From an uncultured Eubacteriales bacterium (GTDB lineage: Bacteria; Bacillota; Clostridia; Oscillospirales; CAG-272): 10,656 bases of DNA. A model generated the notes under the pieces. It searched no databases. It saw only the letters and a program-made list of their open reading frames with translations, and was not told the origin of the DNA. The position numbers and the translations under genes are program-made. This document shows, piece by piece, positions 1 to 7,956 of the stretch. The stretch's first letter is position 1. Each line of letters begins with the position of its first letter. The DNA lies in assembly GCA_934462885.1 (NCBI GenBank), contig CAKSJC010000042.1, positions 1-10,656 of the forward strand, read 5' to 3'.

Positions 1-739
1 GTTCTTTTTTCACACTAAACAGTATATTTATCATATCTGAAAGTTGTGCCGAATATGATTCACCGACTGTAAGGAAGCACCATGTTCCGCCGGCTTCCGT
101 AACTCTTCCGTCCTCCACCGTACAGATAACCATATTCCCCGTCACCGCCACATCGTTTATTGTTCTCGAACAAATGACATAATATTTACTTCCGTCTTTA
201 TAAATACTGTCAGCGGTGGTTTTCGAGTTTACGAGTCCCGTGCGTTCGAACTTACGGCTTCCTTTATCGAGAAAATCAGCGGCAATCTTCTCTGCCTTTT
301 CGTATTCCTTCTTGTCATAAACTATCTCTGCCACTCCGATATTTTCCGCCCCGTAATGTACGGAAATATCTGTGTTTTCCGCAAATTTAAACGAAAAGTT
401 ATTATAAAACTCGAATTTTTTACCGTTTTCCATTATAAGCAGCTCTCCGTCGGGAATTGCGTATGCGTTCTTTATTTTTGTTCCGCACAGAGCTTCCGAT
501 ACGTTTTTGCTGTATTCGTCAGAGTTGCAGACATAGACTGTGCTTTTTTCAATCTTTGTTGAAACGATATCACGGTCGATCTGTATGTTGTCTTTTTCAA
601 GGATCTCGCAAAGTTCGTCTACGGTATCTTCAGGCAGATAATAAACGCTTCTGTATGTGAAATAAAGGTTGACTCCAACGATGGCGCACGCCGCAAGAAG
701 GATGGCGGAAAGTACCGCAAGCACTTTATTATGTTCCAT
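1..739 (-). CDS. yycI: YycI-like regulatory membrane protein (3' end cut off by window edge)
   Basis: This reading frame stays open for 246 codons from an ATG at 739 to the left edge, so the C-terminus is missing. The start has an AAAGAGGTG ribosome binding site 4-6 bases upstream and follows the yycH-like stop by 12 bases. Residues about 5-27 form a single membrane anchor (AVLSAILLAACAIVG). Next comes the segment LPEDTVDELCEILEKDNIQI (35-54), which resembles the start of the extracytoplasmic domain in YycI proteins, where a helix precedes a beta-rich domain. In Bacillus, YycI binds YycH and WalK through its membrane helix and modulates kinase output. The assignment rests on gene order after walR-walK-yycH, on topology and on this segment; sequence similarity in this family is low. 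A walJ/yycJ-type metallo-hydrolase would be the expected next gene beyond the edge, but it is not visible here. Confidence 0.78.
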   Translation of the reverse strand, partial: MEHNKVLAVLSAILLAACAIVGVNLYFTYRSVYYLPEDTVDELCEILEKDNIQIDRDIVSTKIEKSTVYVCNSDEYSKNVSEALCGTKIKNAYAIPDGELLIMENGKKFEFYNNFSFKFAENTDISVHYGAENIGVAEIVYDKKEYEKAEKIAADFLDKGSRKFERTGLVNSKTTADSIYKDGSKYYVICSRTINDVAVTGNMVICTVEDGRVTEAGGTWCFLTVGESYSAQLSDMINILFSVKKE

Positions 740-751
740 TCAGCACCTCTT

Positions 752-2137
752 TCAGTATACGCTCTTGATAACGGACGCCGCCCACTCGGGTTCTATTGAT
801 GTAGAAAAGAAGTCGCTTCTGTACACCAGCGAAACATTGTTCGGAACAATGTTTCGCTTTTTCAGTTCGTCAAAAAGCCACCATTCTCCGTTTGTCGCGC
901 TTCTGTATCCGAGATTTCTTACAGACATTGTATATAATTTAACGTATTTTATATATTCGCCTGAAAACGTTATGGAAAACGCGCTTTCAGCGTCGGTTAT
1001 TTTTATGTTATCGAATTTATAATCGAATACGAGAGTAACCTCTCCGTTTTGAGATTGTATCGAAGAAAGGTATATTTCGGCGTCTCCTCCCGCGTAAAAA
1101 CGGTTCAGAGAATATATATCTTCATATATTTTCGCTGCGCTGAGAATGTATTCCTTAAGTCCGGGGTTATTAGTATATCCTATAATATTTGATATATCGA
1201 TTCCTCCTCCGGCAGTAGCTATATACTCGAATGAAGAATCATGAAAATACAAAACTCCCTGCACGTCGATATAATTTTCTTCTCCTTTTTCGCTTACCGA
1301 CATCTGCACTTTATCGGGATTTAACGCAAATATGCGAAGAAGAGATTTTTTTTCGTCTTCGCTGCTGTAAATTAGAGAAGCCGTCTGATTACTCATAATT
1401 ATACTTCTCACAGAAAGAGCTTCGGTAAAAACCGGCTCTGTCGGTCTCTCTGCCCGGAACCTGTCTCCCGCAAAATCAAATGAATAGAGAAACATTCTGT
1501 AAGACCTTGCAAGCTCGGCTATATCGTCTTCGATGATAGTTTCCGAATCGTCTTTTTTCTCATAAAGAAGAGTATTATTCATAATATCCCGCACTGCCAC
1601 GGCGATACTCTTGTTTTCCGTACCGTATGGAATTATCATCATCTCATAAACTCCGGCGTATGAGAGATTCCTGTCATTTTTCGCACCGGTGCAGGCGTCA
1701 GCCGCAAGTCCTATCACGTTATCGGGGAGATCGCTGTGATATCTGATATAAATAAAGTCTCCCAATTCGTCGTATCTGTTCCAAACGTCGCGTCCGCTTT
1801 CGGTTATATTTTCTTCTTTCATGACTGAAGATATCACGGGACAAATCAGCCTGTAAAGTCCGTTTACAGTGTTATGCGTTACCGAGACTCCGCTTTTTTC
1901 TCCGTTCGTCACTATCCCGATAAACTCAGGCGTAAGATATTTCGCCATATCTATGTCGAGATTTGTTTTATCAGAGGTCAGTCGGTCAAGATCAAATTTT
2001 TCAGATACGGTACCGCGGCTTCTTTTACTTATCAGATTGATCGTCATGGCCGCAAGAACAATAAGCACGACAAACAAAACAACGACCGTGATCGTCATTA
2101 CAGTGAATATTTTTTTTGTTTTTTTATCTTCTCCCAT
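752..2137 (-). CDS. yycH: YycH-like extracytoplasmic regulator of WalK
   Basis: The product is 461 residues, close to the usual size of YycH (about 450). A lysine-rich cytoplasmic head (MGEDKKTKK) precedes one membrane helix at about 11-35, and the rest should lie outside the membrane. The large domain is rich in beta strands, and its C-terminal part (about 330-450) has the YycH/YycI-type pattern, with a helix (LKEYILSAAKIYEDIYSLNR) before paired strands. In Bacillus, YycH forms a complex with YycI and WalK in the membrane and tunes WalK activity. The start is an ATG at 2137 with AAGGA 11 bases upstream, 21 bases after the walK stop, so it is surely cotranscribed with walK. The codons for RNIVPNNVS near the C-terminus form a perfect hairpin (see 828-862). 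Placement directly after walK is the strongest evidence; the sequence itself is divergent. Confidence 0.85.
   Translation of the reverse strand: MGEDKKTKKIFTVMTITVVVLFVVLIVLAAMTINLISKRSRGTVSEKFDLDRLTSDKTNLDIDMAKYLTPEFIGIVTNGEKSGVSVTHNTVNGLYRLICPVISSVMKEENITESGRDVWNRYDELGDFIYIRYHSDLPDNVIGLAADACTGAKNDRNLSYAGVYEMMIIPYGTENKSIAVAVRDIMNNTLLYEKKDDSETIIEDDIAELARSYRMFLYSFDFAGDRFRAERPTEPVFTEALSVRSIIMSNQTASLIYSSEDEKKSLLRIFALNPDKVQMSVSEKGEENYIDVQGVLYFHDSSFEYIATAGGGIDISNIIGYTNNPGLKEYILSAAKIYEDIYSLNRFYAGGDAEIYLSSIQSQNGEVTLVFDYKFDNIKITDAESAFSITFSGEYIKYVKLYTMSVRNLGYRSATNGEWWLFDELKKRNIVPNNVSLVYRSDFFSTSIEPEWAASVIKSVY
828..862 (+). terminator. Perfect 14-bp hairpin with T-run inside the yycH-like gene, oriented on the plus strand
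   Basis: Bases 828-841 and 845-858 are exact reverse complements, with CGG between them. Four more T follow the right arm on the plus strand (859-862), giving the shape of a rho-independent terminator antisense to the gene. On the minus strand no T-run follows, so the operon message would carry a stable hairpin without a terminator tail. The stem has only 5 G/C pairs per 14. Whether it acts as an antisense terminator or as an mRNA structure is inference. Confidence 0.5.
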
Positions 2138-2158
2138 GTTTACTCTGATCCTTAAAGC

Positions 2159-3988
2159 TTACGTTTTGTCCTTTTTTATCTTACATTCCTTAGGAAGTTC
2201 TATGATTACCGATGTCCCGACTCCGAGAATGCTGTCGACCGAGATATGTCCGCCATGCGCTTCCACTATTTCTTTCGCTATCGCAAGACCGAGTCCGGTT
2301 CCTCCCGCATCCTGGTTCCTTGACTTCTCCACTCGGTAGAAGCGTTCGAACAAATGCTCTATATCCTCTTTTGGGATACCTATGCCGTTGTCGGTAATGC
2401 ATATCTTCACACTCTTTGTAGCGTTGCTTGTTATATCTATATCGATATGCCCGCCGTTTGCGGTATATTTATTTGCGTTCGACATAATATTTATAATTAC
2501 TTGTTCGATACGCTGTTTATCTCCGGTTATAAAGATGTGATCTTTTGATGTTTCAAGTGAAACGGTATGTTCATGCGCTTCAAGATCGCTCCTCATAACT
2601 TCACACAGACGTTTTACCGACGCGCATATATCGAACTGTTCTATGTTCCATTTTGTTCTCTTGTTATCAAGCCTTGAAAGTACAAGAAGATCTGACACTA
2701 TTCTCGTCATACGGTCGCTCTCCGAAAGCACCATATCCAGAAAATACGTTCTTGTTTTCTCATCCATATCGGGATCGAGGACTATCGTTTCAGCCGCTCC
2801 TTTTATTGAGGTAAGAGGCGTTCTCAGTTCGTGCGATACATTTGCAACAAACTCGCGGCGGCTTTCGTCGAGTTCAAAACGTGCAGTCACATCATGAATA
2901 ATAAGAACGCATCCCGAAGACTGCTTCTTCCCCGACACGTAACGAATAACGGCGAAATTGACATCGAAAACCTTTGAGTCATACGATCTGTCGTGGAAGA
3001 TAAAACCGTCGTGAGTTTTTTCAACTTCCGCGTCAGGAGAAGTAAGAATTACGCTATTTCCCCTTATAACGAGAGGAATGTCGAGTAACTCAAAGCATTT
3101 CTCAATATCCATATTTCCATTTACAAGGTCCTCTCCGAAAAGAGTTTCCGCACTGTTGTTCGAGTGCATAACAGTACCGTTTGCATTGAAAGCAAGAACG
3201 GCGTCGCGCATGCAAGACAGCACCGTTTCCAGTTTTTCACGTTCTCCGTCGACTTCCTCAATAGTAGCGCGAAGTCTTTCTCTCATGTAGTTGAAATTTT
3301 CCGCAAGAACTCCTATCTCGTCGGACGAGCTTACTTTGATTTCATAATTGAATTCTCCGGACGCTACAAGCTGCGCGCCGTAGGTAAGCGTGCGAAGAGG
3401 AGATGAAATTGACTTTGCAAGGAAGAATGAAAGAAGGACCGCTATAACGATACCTATCGCAATAGTTTGCAGTATTATCGTAAAGATGACTTGTGAAAGC
3501 TGTCTCATTTCTTCAAGAGAGTCCTTAACATAGACGATTACGTCGTCTCCGCCATCGCGGTGTATCCTTACGGCGTAATCCGAATAATCCATCCCTCCGG
3601 AAACTATATTCTTCCCCGAGTCGTTTATGGCAGATAAAATGTTCGGAGTTACCGCAAGAGAGCTTCCGAGAACTATATCGGAACCCGTAAGCATTTCTCC
3701 TTCGGTATCAAGAACGTAATAGTTTCTGTACTTGTCCACTCCGAGTATACTCCCGTACGACTGAAGTATATTTTTTATCTCCGTCGCATAACTGTCGCTC
3801 TCCGCCACCGCTGAAATATCGTTCATGATAAGTCCGCCCTGTGCGAAGCACTCCTCCATCTGCTCGGTAAAATCATCTGCGTAGAAGTTTGTTACCCCGC
3901 TTATAAGGATAGCTCCTACCGCGCACATTACAGCGATAATAAATATAAGCAGTATAAGGACTATCTTAAAATAAAGGCTTTTTAACAT
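2159..3988 (-). CDS. walK: WalK-like sensor histidine kinase
   Basis: This 609-residue membrane kinase has the full WalK layout. There is a first membrane helix at about 8-31, an extracytoplasmic sensor of about 130 residues (32-165), and a second helix at about 166-191. A HAMP linker follows (192-245), then a PAS domain (about 250-370). The HisKA domain has phospho-acceptor His386 in VSHELRTPLTSIKG, and the ATPase domain shows the N box (IINIMSNANKY, 498-508), G1 (DNGIGIP, 533-539) and G2 (GGTGLGLAIAKEI, 562-574). It autophosphorylates and passes phosphate to WalR to control cell-wall hydrolase and envelope genes. The extracytoplasmic loop with an internal PAS/Cache-like pattern plus a cytoplasmic PAS distinguishes it from simple PhoR kinases, and YycH/YycI-like genes downstream support WalK. 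The ATG at 3988 has GGAG five bases upstream. A 61-base gap holding a hairpin separates it from walR. Confidence 0.93.
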   Translation of the reverse strand: MLKSLYFKIVLILLIFIIAVMCAVGAILISGVTNFYADDFTEQMEECFAQGGLIMNDISAVAESDSYATEIKNILQSYGSILGVDKYRNYYVLDTEGEMLTGSDIVLGSSLAVTPNILSAINDSGKNIVSGGMDYSDYAVRIHRDGGDDVIVYVKDSLEEMRQLSQVIFTIILQTIAIGIVIAVLLSFFLAKSISSPLRTLTYGAQLVASGEFNYEIKVSSSDEIGVLAENFNYMRERLRATIEEVDGEREKLETVLSCMRDAVLAFNANGTVMHSNNSAETLFGEDLVNGNMDIEKCFELLDIPLVIRGNSVILTSPDAEVEKTHDGFIFHDRSYDSKVFDVNFAVIRYVSGKKQSSGCVLIIHDVTARFELDESRREFVANVSHELRTPLTSIKGAAETIVLDPDMDEKTRTYFLDMVLSESDRMTRIVSDLLVLSRLDNKRTKWNIEQFDICASVKRLCEVMRSDLEAHEHTVSLETSKDHIFITGDKQRIEQVIINIMSNANKYTANGGHIDIDITSNATKSVKICITDNGIGIPKEDIEHLFERFYRVEKSRNQDAGGTGLGLAIAKEIVEAHGGHISVDSILGVGTSVIIELPKECKIKKDKT

Positions 3989-4003
3989 AAAAACTCCGCT
4001 TCA

Positions 4004-4027
4004 GCCGGCATAAATGCATATGCCGGC
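4004..4027 (-). repeat. Intercistronic stem-loop between walR and walK
   Basis: The arms GCCGGCATA (4004-4012) and TATGCCGGC (4019-4027) are perfect reverse complements around a six-base loop. The structure sits 22 bases after the walR stop and ends six bases before the walK ribosome binding site (CGGAG, 3994-3998). No T-run follows on the minus strand, so it is not a standard terminator. It could protect or process the message, or limit walK translation. Confidence 0.6.
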
Positions 4028-4049
4028 AAAAAGAAATATTGTCAGTTGC

Positions 4050-4763
4050 TTATCTTTTGCAAAGATAATACCCGACGCCTCGTTTTGTCATGATATATTC
4101 GGGTCTTGAGGAATCTTTTTCTATTTTCTGTCTTATTCGCGCGACAGTCACGTCAACTGTTCTTATGTCGCCGTAATAGTCGTCGTATCCCCATATTTTT
4201 CCGAGAAGTTCTTCCCTTGTGAACACTTTTCCAACGTTTTCCGCGAGGAACAATATAAAATCATAGTCTTTCTTTGAGAGATCGACTTCCGCGCCTCGCA
4301 CGCGCACCGAATAATGCTCGGTATCTATGGAAAGTTCCCCTATATTTATCGTTTTGCCGTTACCCGATCTTTTGTCAGAAGTAACAACTTCCCCTCTGGA
4401 GCGGCGTATATTAGCTTTAATCCTCGACATAAGCTCTTTATATGAAAACGGCTTAGTGACATAATCGTCAGCCCCCGTCTCAAGTCCGAGAACTTTATCT
4501 TTTTCTTCTTCTCTTGCCGTAACGAAAATTATCGGAGTTTGTTTTTGATATCTTATTTTCTCGCAGACTTCAAATCCCGTCATTTTCGGAAGCATTATAT
4601 CGAGAATTATAAGATCGTACTCCTCGGAAAGCGCCATTTTGAGTCCGCTCTCCCCGTCGTATGCGATATCGCAAAGATACCCTTCTCTCTTTATGTTATA
4701 AGCTTGGGTCAGCGCTATGTTTTTGTCGTCTTCAACGATTAAAATCTTCTTTTTATCTTCCAT
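4050..4763 (-). CDS. walR: WalR-like OmpR/PhoB-family response regulator
   Basis: The 237-residue protein is full length for the family. The receiver domain (1-120) has the acidic pocket Glu11-Asp12-Asp13, phospho-acceptor Asp55 in LIILDIMLPK, Thr82 and Lys104. The winged-helix DNA-binding domain (about 138-237) carries a recognition helix with RTVDVTVARIRQKIE (201-215) and the wing MTKRGVGYYL (225-234), both very close to WalR/YycF. Thr103 in the YVTKPF motif corresponds to the threonine of Bacillus WalR (Thr101) reported as a PrkC kinase target, so a second phosphorylation input is possible. The ATG at 4763 follows GGAGGA by 13 bases, a rather long spacing; the nearer GTG is out of frame. 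It starts 22 bases after the upstream secreted-protein gene. PhoP/PhoB is the alternative name, but the partner genes favour WalR. Confidence 0.92.
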   Translation of the reverse strand: MEDKKKILIVEDDKNIALTQAYNIKREGYLCDIAYDGESGLKMALSEEYDLIILDIMLPKMTGFEVCEKIRYQKQTPIIFVTAREEEKDKVLGLETGADDYVTKPFSYKELMSRIKANIRRSRGEVVTSDKRSGNGKTINIGELSIDTEHYSVRVRGAEVDLSKKDYDFILFLAENVGKVFTREELLGKIWGYDDYYGDIRTVDVTVARIRQKIEKDSSRPEYIMTKRGVGYYLCKR

Positions 4764-4785
4764 GTATTCCCACTTATCCTCCGTT

Positions 4786-5814
4786 TTACCATTCCGCGTA
4801 TGCGATATTCGACGTCACAAAATCTTTTTCTTCGTATTCAAAGGTGTATTCCACTACTCTCGTACTGTTCCAGCAATCCTCAAGCATAACTACGCACTCG
4901 CCCTTTTCTTCAAGCACGGAAAGCATTTTTTCAAAAACTCCCGCTGCCGCAGTCGTTCCGTTCACGATTATATCCGGAACTACGGTGATAAATCCGTCAG
5001 CCGATATATCTATCGGGTCTTTTCTTCCGTCGAGCAGAAGATGGGCGTTTTTGCCTGTCAGTTTCTTTATTTTTTCATTCAGTTCATCGGTCACGTCTCC
5101 GGTATAGTCGTCGATGTAAAGTCCGTATTCTCCACCGAGCAGCGAAGATAAAATATTGTCCGCCGATGCGTCCTCTCTTAGAAAAGCCGTATATTTCATT
5201 CGGTATTCTTCAAGCTTTTTTTTGGCGGAATAACCGTTGTCGTCATCAGCCATGCAGAGGAAAAACAGACGTTTTTCCTCTCTTCCGTTTTGGTTTGGGG
5301 AATCGCCCGCAAAATCGTTTTCCTCACTCATAAACGACTCTGCGAGAGTTTCCATGCTGAATATCTTATCGCCGTCGTAAAGTCTGAGAGATTCTTCTCC
5401 GTTATCCGCCGTATATGTTTCGTAATTCACTCCGACGACGGAACAGATAAACTCCGTATCAACGTAATACGTTCCTTCATCTCTGAATATATCGATTTCC
5501 GTGACGATATTCCCGTTGACCGCCGCGCGCCGCTCCATAAAAAGCACCGATACATACGCTCCGGTGTCCGAATTATATATGAGAAGATTATCGTCAGTCG
5601 GAGATGTAACTTCAATATAATCGAACATTCCGAAAAGCTCTGCCGGAACAAAAAATTTTCCGGCGCGTTTTATCAGAGGAGCAAACGAATCCTTATACCA
5701 CGCCTCGTCGTTATGAAACAGAGACGGTATATTATAAGCCGACACAGTTCCTACCGATAAAAACAAAAAGCAAAGGCACAAAAACGCCGCTATGCGTCTT
5801 ATATGTTTTTTCAT
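4786..5814 (-). CDS. Secreted stalk-domain protein with degenerate polysaccharide-deacetylase (NodB)-like domain
   Basis: This is a 342-residue exported protein. A signal peptide (MKKHIRRIAAFLCLCFLFLS, cleaved near VSA-YN at 26-27) is followed by a region at about 47-147 that reads like the copper-amine-oxidase N-terminal or stalk repeat: KFFVPAELFG, then RAAVNGN, then TYYVDTEFICSVVGVNYE. After an acidic linker (160-180), residues 182-336 follow the order of NodB deacetylase motifs. However, TFDDG is replaced by MADDDN (188-193), the HxxxH pair by tyrosines (YIDDY, 233-237) and LLHD by MLED (310-313). The stretch ELNEKIKKLTGK (244-255) still matches the usual helix before motif 3. I therefore infer a cell-surface pseudo-enzyme that may bind glycan rather than cut it. 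The ATG has a strong AAGGAGG site. The gene lies 22 bases before walR, probably in the same transcript. The NodB relationship is a remote call by eye. Confidence 0.6.
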   Translation of the reverse strand: MKKHIRRIAAFLCLCFLFLSVGTVSAYNIPSLFHNDEAWYKDSFAPLIKRAGKFFVPAELFGMFDYIEVTSPTDDNLLIYNSDTGAYVSVLFMERRAAVNGNIVTEIDIFRDEGTYYVDTEFICSVVGVNYETYTADNGEESLRLYDGDKIFSMETLAESFMSEENDFAGDSPNQNGREEKRLFFLCMADDDNGYSAKKKLEEYRMKYTAFLREDASADNILSSLLGGEYGLYIDDYTGDVTDELNEKIKKLTGKNAHLLLDGRKDPIDISADGFITVVPDIIVNGTTAAAGVFEKMLSVLEEKGECVVMLEDCWNSTRVVEYTFEYEEKDFVTSNIAYAEW

Positions 5815-5890
5815 TTTTCCTCCTTTTTTATTATAGCTTTATTGTCAATTGATCATCCGTCGACACTGTTTAACTTTCCATGCGTCGTTC

Positions 5891-6997
5891 TTACTCTGCG
5901 GCTTCTTCGTAATAAGCCACTGCAAGATCCACTACCATTCCGTAGCTTTTCGTTCCGGGAGTTCCCTGTATCTTAAGATATGTGTTGTTTACAGCATCGC
6001 TTACTTTAGCGGCGGTACTTTTTCTGTATTTATCAAAAAACTCGCTGTAACATGACAGATCGTAGCGCGCGTTCATGTTCAGTCTCACCGCCGCTTCTTT
6101 ATACAGCTCCGGAGAAGCTTCATACAGAGCGTCGCCGAGGTATTCATACATATTAAGATATCCCGAGTATCTCATATATGGATCGTCTGAGTTAATGCAC
6201 ACAAGATACGCTATGAAGTTTGCTTCATCTTCTCTTGCTATTCCTCTCTGGTGTGCCATTTCATGCGCTGTTGTATAGACATTAACGAAATACGGATAGT
6301 TTGTATTCAGATTCGCTTCACCCGTAAAAAACGAATATACTCCCGAAATATGAGTATACGTCATGATATCCGACACCGAAAGCTGTTTTACGGGAACATA
6401 AAAGTTATCTATAAACGAATATTTTTCTTTTATGACGCCGTATGATTCAAAGCACAATTTAACGTTTTCGGAATGGCTGTACGGACGGACGGAGCCTTTT
6501 TCTTTTACGTATATTATTTCGCCGTCAAGCTCGTTAAGTCTGTCCGTTACAAAATTCAACGTATCGTATAATTCCTCGGCTGACACGTCTTTTCTTGTCA
6601 GACCGAGTTTTTTGTCAAGAGAGCTTGTCTTATATCCCGCGCCGAAGCTCCACACAAACAAAGAATAGAGCAGCATCACGATCGATAAAAGTCCCAAAAG
6701 ACATCTCGTATACGCAAGTTCGTTCTTCTTTGATTTTTCGGCACAGACGTGAAGTACCAGATAAATAACGACAGGGCAAGACAAAAGCAAAAACTCAGCA
6801 AGCGAAAACGGTATTACCGAAGTAAGATACGCAAGCGCACGTCTCACATGACACGAAATTCTTTCGTTGAAAAAATCCGCAAACCGGGCGTTATTGGCGT
6901 ACGCAATGTTTATTGCCGCCGACAAGACGGAAACAGCCGCGAAAACCGCGGAAAAACGCGGCGCATACTTCCATATGTTACATTTCAATCGCTTCAT
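5891..6997 (-). CDS. DUF3810-type membrane zinc metallopeptidase
   Basis: This 368-residue protein has three predicted membrane helices (about 17-34, 57-82 and 97-119) and a C-terminal domain that should lie outside the membrane. That domain carries the zinc-protease motif HEMAH (245-249) followed by RGIAREDEANFIAYL (251-265), where a glutamate such as Glu256 or Glu258 would be the third zinc ligand. This matches DUF3810, a family annotated only by domain number with gluzincin-like features; its substrate is unknown to me. The ATG at 6997 has AAAGGAT five bases upstream, inside the end of the pseudouridine synthase gene, giving a 20-base overlap and likely translational coupling. Sitting in front of walRK suggests an envelope role, such as processing surface or wall proteins, but that is inference only. 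Confidence 0.87.
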   Translation of the reverse strand: MKRLKCNIWKYAPRFSAVFAAVSVLSAAINIAYANNARFADFFNERISCHVRRALAYLTSVIPFSLAEFLLLSCPVVIYLVLHVCAEKSKKNELAYTRCLLGLLSIVMLLYSLFVWSFGAGYKTSSLDKKLGLTRKDVSAEELYDTLNFVTDRLNELDGEIIYVKEKGSVRPYSHSENVKLCFESYGVIKEKYSFIDNFYVPVKQLSVSDIMTYTHISGVYSFFTGEANLNTNYPYFVNVYTTAHEMAHQRGIAREDEANFIAYLVCINSDDPYMRYSGYLNMYEYLGDALYEASPELYKEAAVRLNMNARYDLSCYSEFFDKYRKSTAAKVSDAVNNTYLKIQGTPGTKSYGMVVDLAVAYYEEAAE

Positions 6998-7940
6998 ATA
7001 TATCCTTTTTTATTTGATCAAGCTCAGCGCGCATTTCATCATAAAACCCTATTTTTCCGGCAAGCGAAACGATGTCCAGCGGAATAGGCGCTTCAGCAAC
7101 TTTTTTCTTTCCGTCTTTAGGATGAGGAAAAACTGTTATATACGAATGCAGCGCGTGGCGATCTATCATTTCCGATTTTTTACCGTACAGTGTATCCCCG
7201 GTCACAGCGCATCCTGCCCCCGCAAACTGAACTCTTATCTGATGAGTCCGCCCCGTTATCGGAGAAGCAAGAACGGCGGAATATCCGTCTTTTTCGCACA
7301 GCACCTTATACTTTGTCACGGCAGGCTTTGCGTCGGGAGTATTCTCAGCTGTTTCTTCCCTTTCGATAACGCTGTTCTCTTTGCGGTGCATAAATGAACG
7401 GATGGTTCCCTCTTTTTCAACAAATATTCCGTCAATTATTGCAACGTACATTTTTTTGATCCGTCCCTCAGTCATCGCTCTGTACATCTTGTACGACGCG
7501 TCTTTCATGTTTGAGGTAAGCATACACCCGCTTGTATCACGGTCAAGCCTGTTTACGGGACGGAAAACATAAGTTTTATCGGAATACCTATATGCAAGAG
7601 CGTTTGCGACAGTATCATTCTTATGTCCGAGAGACGGATGTGAGGGCATATTATACGGTTTATTCACCGCTGTTACATACGAGTCCTCGTATATTACCTC
7701 AATCGGAAGATCAACCGGAATTATATAGGGGCTTACATCCTCGGGTTTATCCTCAATGTCAAGAGAAAGAATGTCTCCGTTCTGAAGAATGTACCTGACT
7801 GTCACCCATTTCCCGTTCACCTTTATTCCGTCCGGCGAAAATTTAAGTTTTTTTATCAGATTTGCAGAATACCCGAGCTCACTGCGCAAAACTTCACGAA
7901 TAAGCATTCCCTCAAAATTATTTTCTATTAATATATCCAT
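6978..7940 (-). CDS. RluA-family RNA pseudouridine synthase
   Basis: The 320-residue enzyme isomerises specific uridines in ribosomal or transfer RNA to pseudouridine. An S4-like N-terminal part (about 12-62) precedes the catalytic domain. The active-site motif is NRLDRDTSG (130-138) with catalytic Asp133; asparagine stands where many relatives have histidine, a tolerated variant. TGRTHQIRVQF (229-239) and GDTLYG (248-253) are the other family motifs. Target sites cannot be told from sequence among RluA, RluC and RluD types. The ATG at 7940 is the first start after an in-frame stop, but no clear ribosome binding site precedes it. It starts 23 bases after the upstream gene, so it may depend on translational coupling. 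Its last 20 bases overlap the DUF3810 gene. Confidence 0.93.
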   Translation of the reverse strand: MDILIENNFEGMLIREVLRSELGYSANLIKKLKFSPDGIKVNGKWVTVRYILQNGDILSLDIEDKPEDVSPYIIPVDLPIEVIYEDSYVTAVNKPYNMPSHPSLGHKNDTVANALAYRYSDKTYVFRPVNRLDRDTSGCMLTSNMKDASYKMYRAMTEGRIKKMYVAIIDGIFVEKEGTIRSFMHRKENSVIEREETAENTPDAKPAVTKYKVLCEKDGYSAVLASPITGRTHQIRVQFAGAGCAVTGDTLYGKKSEMIDRHALHSYITVFPHPKDGKKKVAEAPIPLDIVSLAGKIGFYDEMRAELDQIKKDIYEAIEM

Positions 7941-7956
7941 ACAATATATTCATAAA

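Noticed and set aside
30..59. ATCATAT / ATATGAT inverted repeat inside the yycI-like gene
   Set aside because: Arms are seven A/T-rich bases with a 16-base loop, well within chance expectation.
338..370. Near-palindrome GATATTTTCCG / CGGAAATATC inside the yycI-like gene
   Set aside because: One bulged base and a 12-base loop within coding sequence, no T-run; probably codon coincidence.
669..1022. Plus-strand open frame of 117 codons across the yycI/yycH junction
   Set aside because: Lies opposite two well supported genes, has no ribosome binding site and no recognisable protein pattern.
5642..5664. GCCGGAA / TTCCGGC inverted repeat inside the secreted-protein gene
   Set aside because: Seven-base arms in codons, no T-run and no positional link to a gene boundary.
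5830..5848. TTGACA (5848-5843) and TATAAT (5835-5830) on the minus strand before the secreted-protein gene
   Set aside because: Both boxes are perfect but only 7 bases apart, not about 17. Paired with a proper spacing, neither has a partner, and a start from the TATAAT would fall in the ribosome binding site.
6936..6962. Repeated CCGCG blocks separated by A-runs near the start of the DUF3810 gene
   Set aside because: Explained by alanine- and phenylalanine-rich codons of the first membrane helix.
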